NCBI GenBank assembly: GCA_023627715.1
Contig: JAMAHW010000018.1
Location: 434,001 to 498,000 of the forward strand
Reading direction: 5' to 3'
DNA length: 64,000 nucleotides
From: Periconia sp. R9002
Taxonomy: Eukaryota; Ascomycota; Dothideomycetes; Pleosporales; Periconiaceae
Positions 56,276-64,000 of the stretch are shown here, piece by piece (the first letter of the stretch is position 1; every line of letters starts with the position of its first letter). The notes beneath the pieces are model-generated. The model had not been told where the DNA came from. It worked only from the letters and a program-made list of their open reading frames with translations, and searched no databases. A program made the position numbers and the translations under genes.

Positions 56276-57998
56276 ATGGCTGAAGAACAGGCAGCCCATC
56301 ATTTGCTGAATGTGCTAGAGGAGAGAGGGCTCGACAGCAATCTCGATTTAGACAGCGTGCTTGCCGCCTTTGAAGATGACGATATCAAACGGGAGGCTGC
56401 CGAATGGGTGAACGAATATCTCCAGGAAGACACTCTGTTAACCAAAGAGGAGCTGGAACTGTAGGTTTTTTATTAGGAATTTCAGTCAGGATCAGGCCTT
56501 CTAATAGTCTTCTCTAGGTATCAAACATTAAAAAAGAAAGGCCTCTTTCACCAATATGAGACAGACAATCAACCCATCCGTCCCATCTTGGACCACGAAC
56601 TGGCATCCGCCATCGGATCATTGAAGAGCTCAACAGCTGCAATTGAAGAGCAGTGCAAAGTATTGGAGGCTCAAAAATCTGCTTTGCTCAAGCTGAAAGC
56701 TCTCGAGAAGCCCAATCTGGATGTCGAACACGCAAGAAACGAGGAACGCAGGAAGCAGACCAAAGAAAAGGCCCGACTGGATACTGTTGTAAGTGACGTG
56801 ACAGATGTCAATGGTTCGAAAACTATCTCACACTTCACAGATTGGTGACGTGTCGACACTACTTCAGGAACAATTGGCCGACGCCCAGCGAGAAATTGAC
56901 GGGGAGAAAACTGCGTTGAAGAGCTACCTCGCCGAACGTCTCGCCTCGGACGATCAGATTCTGGGTAGACTCCCAAATCTCGTCTCTCAGATAGTCACGG
57001 AACCCGAAATCAGCGAGGACGACAAGTCGATTGAGCAATGGTTCAAAGCCATCATTTCGTATAGGACGGCCGAAGTCAAAGCTAAAGTAGAGACTGTTTA
57101 TTTGGAAAGTCTCTCAAATTACAGGCCTGATGATGTTCCGGAAGCACCCGAAGAGGAGTTGCTGGCTCGAAAAGAAGCCCTGCAAGCCGAGCTGGATGAC
57201 CTTCATTCTGAAATCGCGTCTGTAACTGAGATGGTTCTTGAGCACGAATTGAGGAAGCCATTGATGGAATCAAAGCAGAGGCAGGAGACGGAAAGAATCC
57301 AAGCTCGAGGGGCATGGTTCAACTATGTAAGTTTTTGGTTCACTTGAATCCGACTAGTATTGACAAAAGAAAAGGTCTTGACGACGCTCGAGTACATGGT
57401 GAAAAGGCTAGACACCGTCACGGCATACACCGAAGAAGTTGACCAGTTTCAACAAGCAATCACTCACATTAAGAAAGCAGCGACCAAATCCATGCCAGAA
57501 GCAAACACCGTAGCTCAGACTCCACGATTGACAAGACGTGTAACGTCTGGCTCTGGATCGGCTTTCACACCAGCACCTACACTCAAGCCACCTAAATCTA
57601 TGGAGATGCCTCCCGCACTACAGGATGCGCTCCGCCACGTTAACATACCCGTTAACCATGGGAATATGGAATCTCTCATCGACGCTCTTTGCAAGGCGCA
57701 GGTCGAGCGTAGCACCAAATTACGGGAGCATTATGACTCCAACGTCTCTTGGACGCACCATACGTTGGCCGAACGATCCAACAAAGTAGACGGCGAGCTG
57801 AGAACCATGAACAAAAGCTTATATGTACATTCACCTTTTCAACGGGTTCGTTTGACGGATCCTCGATTGGAAGAGGAGCTTTTTAAGCTGGAGAGAGACT
57901 TGGAAGCGGCTAGCGATCAATTGCTGACTGCCGAGACGAATGAGTTGAGCTTAAACGACGCAAAGGTGCGCGCTTTTATCGCAAAGTATGGAAGGTAG
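56276..57998 (+). CDS. Augmin HAUS3-like coiled-coil protein
   Basis: Four exons: 56276-56460, 56518-56788, 56841-57326, 57375-57998; introns 56461-56517, 56789-56840, 57327-57374; phases 2, 0, 0; 521 residues. The N-terminal 100 residues (LLNVLEERGLDSNLDLDSVL, EAAEWVNEYLQEDTLLTKEE, LYQTLKKKGLFHQY) resemble the HAUS3 N-terminal domain of the augmin complex, which recruits gamma-tubulin to spindle microtubules; augmin subunits have been reported in Aspergillus. The rest is long coiled coil (SSTAAIEEQCKVLEAQKSAL, LLARKEALQAELDDLHSEIA, TLEYMVKRLDTVTAYTEEVD, LEEELFKLERDLEAASDQLL), with one loop of low complexity (about residues 365-390). Start: MAEEQ is preferred over an in-frame ATG at 56171. 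A different large coiled-coil protein remains possible. Confidence 0.7.
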
Positions 57999-58476
57999 AA
58001 ATCCATGTGATACTGCTGTACAATAAGAAAAACAGAGTGGTTTCTTCTTCAATGTTGTGAAGTGTTTGAGCTTACGACAATAAGAGTAGCGCTAGTCCGC
58101 AAAAGGATGACACTAGCCCAGCCCAGCCCAGCCACCTACCTTCCTTGTTGTTTGGGTTCGGCTAGTCAGGGAGCGACGAGCTGACAACATGAGCTCTCCA
58201 CTCGACAACACAACACCATTCCCATCACCCCTACCTGGTAGACTCACCACCACTACCTACCGCCAGCGTCCCCACTATACGCGGGATGCTGCCACAATCC
58301 CTCAAGCTTCACCCGCTCACTCCATTGAGGCTCGATTGAATCACCCAAGTCGCTGCACCCGCACTTGCACCTCGGCTCCGCGTCTACCGGTCCGTGCCTG
58401 CCAGTCTCCGACAGGACCCCAGCCATCCTCGTAGCAACCACTTCCCTTCAGTCAACATCCACCCCAACCCTCCAAG
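57999..58476. other. Intergenic region with (GCCCA)n
   Basis: 478 bases upstream of the charged repeat protein. Contains about four GCCCA units (58115-58134) and a CT/CAC-rich leader. Confidence 0.55.
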
Positions 58477-59960
58477 ATGGGTCGCAACGGGGGAGACTTC
58501 ACCAAGCTTTTGTCTGGCGCTGGAGCCGCTGCTGCTCTCGGTGGTGCTTACAAGTTTGGTGAATTCCTGTTCCACGCCAAAAAGCTTCGCGACGTCGGTC
58601 CTTCCAACGCCGTCTATGTGCGCTTGATCAACCGCATCCGCGCCGATCTCGACGAGGTCCGCCGCCTGCTCACCGTCCGCGAGGTCCACGATGCCCTTGA
58701 GGCCAACAAGGACAAGGCCAAATGGGTCTACGGCGCTATGCGAGACGTCCGCGGCGCCCTCGAGAACATTACACCACATACCGAGCGCGTGGGCGGTGAT
58801 GTTGACGCCGGCAGGCGAATCGGCATTCGTCACCGCGTCTACTGGCTCATGAGCGAGAAGGAGAAACTGGAGAACAGGGAGAAGGAGCTACTTGTTGCCC
58901 ACTCGAGTCTGAATGAGGTCCTTGGCTACTTGACAGCTTTGGAGCCCGACGAAAGCACACATAAGGGAAAACACTTCCATGCGGATAGCGAGAAGGTGGA
59001 CAAGCATGTTGAAAAGAAGGTCGACATTGACATTGATGTCAGGCACGATGCGCCAGGCCGGGAACGAGTGGAGAGGGAGGTGTGGGTCGAACACGACGAT
59101 CGCCGCCCCAGCCGAAGAGTTGTCGAGGAGAGGGAAACCTGGGTCGAGCACGAAACTCGTGGCCCCCGCAGGGTCGAGGAGCATCATGTCCACCATGAGC
59201 ACCACGGCCCTCGTCGTGTCGAAGAGCACTATGTCGAACACGAGCATCGTGGACCTGGCCACTATGACGAACGGGAGACTTGGGTAGATGAGTACGGCCG
59301 ACCCCGCCGCTACGACGAACGCGAAGTATACGTGGACCAATACGGACCGCGCCACCCAGATGGACGTTACGTCGATGAGCGTGAACTCCACATCGAGCGT
59401 GACCCCCGCGATCCCCGCCATGTTGAAGCCCGGTACAGCGAGCGTGGGCCTACCCATTACGAGGAGAAGCGATATGAAGAGCGCCGCTTCAATGAACCGC
59501 TAGGCCGTCGCCCGGAATCCTTCGAGGACCGTGTGCCCGAGCGTGAGTCGTGGAGACAGGGCGAGATCCGCCGACCGCACATGGGCGGCCGACCCAACCA
59601 GTACGCCGAGTACGGAGCACCGCAACCCGTGGGCGCGGCATACTACAACGGACGTAAGTTTGACGGCGACCCAGGCTTTGGCGATGAAGAGGTACTGAAC
59701 CCTCAGATAGTGCCGCCTAACCCGGATTTTGAGCGTGAGGTGAGCCATTCATCTTCATACGTCTACCCTCCTCCTTCGAAGTGGGAGAGATAGAAGGGGA
59801 CAGCTTTTCAAAAAGAATGTAAGCTTCATTACTAACGACGTTGTTTTTGCTTTCACAGGTCTGGATTGAGGAAAAGGAGGATTTCCGGTACGATCAATAC
59901 GGTAATAGACTTCCCGACCGTTTCTTCCCCAACATGCCTCCGCGAAACAACCGTCTGTAA
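58477..59960 (+). CDS. Charged repeat protein of unknown function
   Basis: Two exons: 58477-59739 and 59859-59960; intron 59740-59858 (119 nt) with a perfect TACTAAC branch site; phase 0; 454 residues. Reading through the donor instead would give a spurious SHSSSYVYPPP tail; the second exon (VWIEEKEDFRYDQYGNRLPD ... NNRL) continues the charged style. Residues 1-45 form a Gly/Ala hydrophobic segment (LLSGAGAAAALGGAYKFGEF) as in membrane-inserting helices, followed by a helical region (NAVYVRLINRIRADLDEVRR, HRVYWLMSEKEKLENREKEL). From about residue 205 there are seven or so imperfect 15-17-residue units, rich in Glu/Arg/His (for example RRVEEHYVEHEHRGP, RRYDEREVYVDQYGP). Not assigned to a known family; the pattern suggests a membrane-tethered polyampholyte. 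Confidence 0.75.
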
Positions 59961-60432
59961 GTGGGTGAGCTGAGCAGTCACATTTAAAAAGATGGAACTT
60001 TCGGATGGTTTGGCCCCTCGGAGATTGTATGGATTCCCTTTGAGCGTTGCAGTCTGTCTATTATCCTTTATCTTGCCATCATCAATTTCTTTGTTGGGGG
60101 TGTCGAGACAGACAGATGTTTGGATAATGTGTGTTTCTTGTTCTTGGCTCTACATGTCCTGTATGTAGGTTGGTACGTATGTAGCTTTGTATCTATTTTG
60201 TTTTAGGTTACGTCAAGATCGAACCTTAGTGAATGAAGATGGCCTCTACGCACAGTGCGGCGTAGGACAAACGTTGATATTTCGTATAATGGCCTCGCTA
60301 GCTTGATTGCTACAGGTAATGAAGGAACAATAGCATCATCGTATAGCAAGACAATTTCAACGAGGAACAAGGACCCTCCTGTCAGTCCTGTCACAGGCCT
60401 TCTGATCGAACAACTTTTTCTCTCGAAACCTC

Positions 60433-61023
60433 ATGAATGCGCGAAAAGCGAGCGGTGGGCCAAATGGCAGAGGCAGGAACGTGATAGCAAATTGGGATGG
60501 GGAAGTACAACGTGTGCTGAAAAAAAATCTACCGAGTCGAGTTCGACCGTCTCCATCCACCTCAACCATCTACACCGCCCACACGTCCTCTCCTCCCTCC
60601 CAGAAACCAAGTAACCTTAACTTCCTGGCCATACCTCCCCTCACCCTCATCTCGAAGCAGAAACACGCTACGCACCCATCTAAACGAAACCATGCTATGG
60701 AACGCCCTTTACACTTTGGGGAACTGCCATTGAGATTAGACCCCTTCTTCAACAATATCTAGAGATTTAGCGAGCCCTTGGATGTGTTCTTAATCCCTAA
60801 TGACAGCGAAAACGTCGACAGCAAAGACAGCCTAGCAGCAATAATAATAGATGGCGATTCCGACCACGGCGGCGAAACTCGGGACTTGGACCAGCTACAA
60901 GTCGCAGACAACCATGATGATCTGGAGGAGACTTCGGGGCGTAGAGTTGAGGATTGGTTGGATATTGATTCTGTAAGACACGATGAGCCGGGAGAACTAA
61001 TATGGAAAGATGTATGTTATTGA
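60433..61023 (+). pseudogene. Possible gene relic: frame interrupted by one stop
   Basis: A frame opening with MNARKASGGPNGRGRNVIAN runs 109 codons to a TAG (60760-60762) and then continues, in the same frame, for 86 more codons (RFSEPLDVFLIPNDSENVD ... GELIWKDVCY) to 61021-61023. The second half is strongly acidic and the first basic/Ser/Pro-rich, which looks more like coding than chance, but no family is recognised. The stop lies in 'caatatctag', which would also serve as an intron acceptor, so a spliced gene is an alternative. Weak evidence overall. Confidence 0.22.
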
Positions 61024-61034
61024 TTTTAACCATT

Positions 61035-61054
61035 AGAGAGAGAGAGAGAGAGAG
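61035..61054. repeat. (GA)n dinucleotide microsatellite
   Basis: About ten tandem AG units. Confidence 0.85.
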
Positions 61055-62137
61055 ACCGGAAGTTACTTAAGGGTAAATTGTTGGTGTATTACGTTAATAT
61101 GTGTTAGAACTATATCTTCTTTACACCTACTAATCTGGAATAGAAAGATGCTAGGACGCTATAGAACAGGCGTGGTACTTCATTTTTATACTTATTACTA
61201 GTCATCCGTCCGCATTATGTATATAGACCCAATATTTATCACTTATCCATCCTCTCACTTCCTCCCTTCACATACTCGCATACACACATTCATCCCCAGT
61301 TTAGGTAGGAACATTTGCATTGGTTGTGCTTGAGGTCAGAAGAAAGGGAAAATCGAAGTGTTAAATCGAAGTTGGACTACTGTCTAATAACTGTATTATT
61401 GTCATATTTCATGTCTCATAGAGGGTCGGGTATGGAAATGAAGGACGCAGGTAGACTCAGAAGGGCTACATAGCAAAGGATGCTATTTTTCTGTTTGGAA
61501 GTGGAGTAGGTGGGTGGGTGGGTGTAGGACTATTCGGGGGAGAGTTTCCTGTAGGATGTATTTGTGAATAGTTATGTAAGTACAGTTAGCGAAAATGGAG
61601 TAACCTATAGTATTTCAACCCCGAGTAGTAAGTTATAATACTGTGATGATTCGTTATACTTTTCATAGTATTTCAAAGTTTCCCCTGTCTTAGCGCGAAG
61701 TAAGGTACCGTGATTCTCAGACTAAGGATCCAAGATATGTATGCATATCTCACTACACATCCCCACCGTTTAGCCATCGAAAGGAGATCCCGGCGGTGGG
61801 TGGTTGATTCCGTGCTGTACTAATAAACTGTATGGTTCGAATTGCTTGCGCGTTGAGGTTGACTGCGGCTAGTTTGCTAGTGGTACCAAACATGTGTGCA
61901 CCATCAATACGGCCGAGTGAGCGACTCATCTGCCCTACTTCATGAGCGGTGCGTAAGGCGTACAGCTTAGCTACGGTAGCTGAACGCGGATCTTGGAGCC
62001 GCTGGAAAGGGCAATTTTACGTGCATGCGTAGAGGTTACCACACCTTGTGAGTTGGAGCAATTGTACATGGCTATTCTTTGGGCCAGGGGGGCGGTTTGT
62101 TTCATGTGGAGGAGATGTACGAATGATGCAATATACC

Positions 62138-63391
62138 TCACTCAGCGAATCTCGCGATTTGCTTAGTGAGACTTCTTACTTTGATGTCGATGCTCGATTG
62201 GGCGACTTCTAAATTCCCCGACCCGCACGCTTCCGCGCGCCTGAAGAATTCGCGGGCGGATTCTAATTCTTGCAGGCTTTGTCGGTAGCGAGTGATTAGT
62301 TCTGGAGATAAACCGGGCATGTTGTCGAGGCGGTCGGACTTTTCAGAGTTGTCCCAGTCGTTCTGCTGCTCGGGTGACGTGACGGACCTACCTATGATGA
62401 GGTCACTGATCCAAAGACCGACGTTTCCGCGAAGACAGAGCATTTGGGCATGCTTGTCAGACGGAGGCGACATCAGTAGGTCATTCAGCCGCTCGCAGAG
62501 TTCCCGGGCGCGCGATAATTCTCGGGCCTGGACTGCAGCTTCCTGCTCGTTTGCTGCTCCAACGACCTCGGCATCGTCACTTTCCCTGTGGGATTGTTGA
62601 TAGTCTTGTCGCGCTCGCCTGCTCTGTTCGAGGATGGCCTGGATCCATACGGTGAACAAAGGCGGGTAAAAGGTTCTACTGTCGATGGCATCCGGAGCAG
62701 TTCTGCGGAAGGGAAATTGGACAACGAGACGTTCGTAGTAGTCCTGCGCCAAATCGAGTCCATAGTCTGCATAAACACTGGACTGGGCATCGCCAGCATC
62801 ACGTAGCATGTTCACGTCGTCATTGTGCTCGTGGTTAGTGTGGTTGGAAGTGTCGGTCGGGGCCCTGCGTCGAAGCAGCAGTTCTGCCCCAATACCCCAG
62901 CGTCCATGGTTCCGTGGATCGAGACGCTTACTAGCGATGCGGGTCCTGAGAAGCAAGCCCCAGGCTCGCGCAGCGCGGTCATGATCTCCCTCAAGCAGGC
63001 AACGGTGCATGAGGGTAGACAAGGTTTCGAGATGAGATTTGCGGGAGTCGGGGTCCGCTTTGGAGGTAAAATTGGCGGCGTAGACAGAAGGATTCAGCGC
63101 AGTGATAGACTGCTGGAGGTTGGCATTGGTGACGACGTATCTCAAATACTTGGCTGGACGGTAAGGAAATCCAGGCGCAGAGTCAGGCAATGGTGAAGTT
63201 GACGCTGAGGCCGATGCAGTTGCGGACGCGGATGCGGCGGGCAGATCGGACAGGGTCAATGAATGGTCGTCTGCCTCGTCTTCGCTGGCGTCGTCGTGTT
63301 TCGGTTTTTTATTCGACCGCTTGTATCGGCTTGGGCGCAGCGAGTGTGTCGTCTTTTGACTGGGCCGGAGGGGGGTCACAAAGTACTGCAT
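62138..63391 (-). CDS. RNA polymerase I core-factor subunit Rrn11-like
   Basis: Single exon, 417 residues from ATG 63391 (MQYFVTPLRPSQ). The frame stays open upstream, but that part is pyrimidine-rich leader-like. Fungal Rrn11 proteins share an N-terminal basic/Ser-Ala-rich segment, here RPSRYKRSNKKPKHD and an alternating (AS)n run, then FPYRPAKYLRYVV and the TPR-like core HLETLSTLMHRCLLEGDHDR and AARAWGLLLRTR, which is the recognisable Rrn11 block; later YYERLVVQFPFRRTAPDAID, FYPPLFTVWIQAILEQSRRA, and a helical end (RYRQSLQELESAREFFRRAE). Rrn11 works with Rrn6 and Rrn7 (core factor, SL1-like) to start rRNA transcription in the nucleolus. Identification rests on the core block and architecture. 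Confidence 0.8.
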   Translation of the reverse strand: MQYFVTPLRPSQKTTHSLRPSRYKRSNKKPKHDDASEDEADDHSLTLSDLPAASASATASASASTSPLPDSAPGFPYRPAKYLRYVVTNANLQQSITALNPSVYAANFTSKADPDSRKSHLETLSTLMHRCLLEGDHDRAARAWGLLLRTRIASKRLDPRNHGRWGIGAELLLRRRAPTDTSNHTNHEHNDDVNMLRDAGDAQSSVYADYGLDLAQDYYERLVVQFPFRRTAPDAIDSRTFYPPLFTVWIQAILEQSRRARQDYQQSHRESDDAEVVGAANEQEAAVQARELSRARELCERLNDLLMSPPSDKHAQMLCLRGNVGLWISDLIIGRSVTSPEQQNDWDNSEKSDRLDNMPGLSPELITRYRQSLQELESAREFFRRAEACGSGNLEVAQSSIDIKVRSLTKQIARFAE

Positions 63392-63792
63392 GTTCAAATG
63401 TTTGTTTGGGGGCGTTTTCAACGGGGACCGGGCAGCAAGGACGAAGAGGTAGGGAAATGAAAGGAACGAGAAAGAAGAAGAGGAAACGCAAGCAGTCAGC
63501 GCTGCATTATGTAGGTAGTAACGAGACAAAGTGGATGTGACAGGCAAGGAAGGACAAGAGTGAATGGACATGTATTTGCGCGCGCTGGTCACGTTACACC
63601 GCCTTATGTAATCCCGCTCCTGCTGCGCCGACATCATAATCGCTCTCATGTGCGAACGCGGCCAAAAGGCTTCCCTCCACCACGCCACCCTGTCCCGTCC
63701 CGCCCGTCATATATTCTTCTTGCTCTCCTTCCCTCTTTCTTTCTTCACCCACCCCATCGCCCTCACTCCTCCCGCTGGGCCGGCCTTGAGAC
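63392..63792. other. Divergent promoter region
   Basis: 401 bases between the Rrn11-like gene (-) and the myristoylated-type gene (+). CT-rich at 63660-63780, fitting a leader for the + gene. Confidence 0.5.
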
Positions 63793-64000
63793 ATGGGCCA
63801 GGCCAATTCAAGAGGGGACCGGCCAGACCCGCGTCCCCAGCAGCAGCGCCGACGTCTCCAACGTCCCCAATCTCTCCGACCGCCGTCATACTCCCCCCCG
63901 CCACTGGATGACCTTTCCGAGATGATACAGGCGTCCGCTGCCTCGAATACGGCCGCTAATACTCCCAGGCCCGTCTCCCAGCGCCTCTTGAATCCCCTCG
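63793..64000 (+). CDS. N-terminus of a probably N-myristoylated, disordered protein (partial)
   Basis: ATG at 63793 opens a frame that runs without stop to the window edge (69 codons). It begins MGQANSRGDR: Gly2 followed by Ser at position 6 is the N-myristoyltransferase consensus. The rest seen is Arg/Gln/Pro-rich disorder (PRPQQQRRRLQRPQSLRPPS, then YSPPPLDDLSEMIQASAASN). Many fungal MGxxxS proteins are membrane-tethered RING-type or other signalling proteins with such basic N-termini, but no domain is visible here, so no function is assigned. A CT-rich leader precedes the ATG. Base composition is strongly G+C-rich, as in the neighbouring conserved genes. Confidence 0.6.
   Translation, partial: MGQANSRGDRPDPRPQQQRRRLQRPQSLRPPSYSPPPLDDLSEMIQASAASNTAANTPRPVSQRLLNPL

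Larger units (their letters stand above)
59961..62137. other. A+T-rich intergenic region with a broken reading frame
   Basis: 2.2 kb between convergent genes. It holds the interrupted frame 60433-61023 (listed separately), a (GA)n microsatellite at 61035-61054 and a GGTGGGTGGGTGGGTG patch near 61508. The rest is A+T-rich without recognised content. Confidence 0.5.

Noticed and set aside
58888..59457. 189-codon minus frame opposite the charged repeat gene
   Set aside because: Hydrophobic product is the complement of Glu/Arg/His codons; the plus frame has a proper splice and branch site.
59740..59793. Read-through tail of the charged repeat protein
   Set aside because: Starts with consensus donor gtgagc and is followed by TACTAAC and cag with an in-frame conserved-style exon, so it is intron.
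61832..61846. tRNA B-box-like GGTTCGAATTG
   Set aside because: No matching acceptor stem, A box or anticodon arm around it. No tRNA was found elsewhere either.

Overview
This window is nuclear DNA of a filamentous ascomycete (Pezizomycotina, most likely Dothideomycetes). Evidence: genes are split by many short GT-AG introns (about 47-120 nt) with CTAAC/CTGAC-like branch sites; start-proximal exons are tiny; intergenic DNA is rich in CT tracts and TACCTA/TAGGTA motifs; and the proteome signatures (CFEM protein, fungal F-box proteins, Cdc4-type light chain, JlbA/IDI-4-type bZIP, Mcd4, Gdi1, Not2) are fungal. The class is an inference from general gene style, not a measured placement. No tRNA, rRNA, CRISPR array or intact transposon was recognised.

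Layout. 1-12.4 kb: 5' part of a 6PGDH-like dehydrogenase (-), N-acetylglutamate synthase ARG2 (+) with a GCN4/CPC1 box upstream, a FHIT-like HIT hydrolase (-), a STEEP1-like zinc protein (+), myosin essential light chain Cdc4 (-) and a small secreted CFEM protein (-). 12.4-31 kb: an A+T-richer, gene-sparse, accessory-looking stretch with a secreted serine beta-lactamase-like hydrolase, a truncated kinase-like gene, a Cys-rich F-box protein, a lineage-type unknown protein with a 48-bp repeat at its splice acceptor, and a fused FHA-kinase; one more conserved-looking disordered protein (20.5 kb) sits inside it. 31-41 kb: conserved fungal proteins of unknown role, an F-box/LRR-like protein, a signal-anchored Gly-tail membrane protein, a P-loop kinase-like protein and a polyQ coiled-coil protein. 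41-64 kb: a dense housekeeping block with MCD4 (GPI anchor), GDI1 (Rab recycling), mitochondrial uL29m, a bZIP factor, CCR4-NOT subunit NOT2, a small zinc-knuckle-like protein, thymidylate synthase divergent from an augmin HAUS3-like protein, a charged repeat protein, RNA polymerase I factor Rrn11, and the start of a probably N-myristoylated protein cut by the right edge.

I rebuilt exon structures by hand from splice consensus, reading phase and family conservation; every internal junction given keeps the frame. The least certain ends are the first exons of ARG2 and the bZIP gene and the 3' end of the STEEP1-like gene. There is no operon-like pathway cluster. Functional links are loose: amino-acid control (CPC1-type box before ARG2, a GCN4-like bZIP elsewhere), secretory pathway (MCD4, GDI1) and cytoskeleton/spindle (Cdc4, HAUS3-like). 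I found no convincing undescribed multi-gene system; the most unusual items are the 48-bp repeat carrying reiterated 3' splice sites, a CFEM domain lacking its usual heme-binding Asp, the FHA-kinase fusion, a perfect hairpin resembling a bacterial terminator, and broken genes in the accessory stretch.
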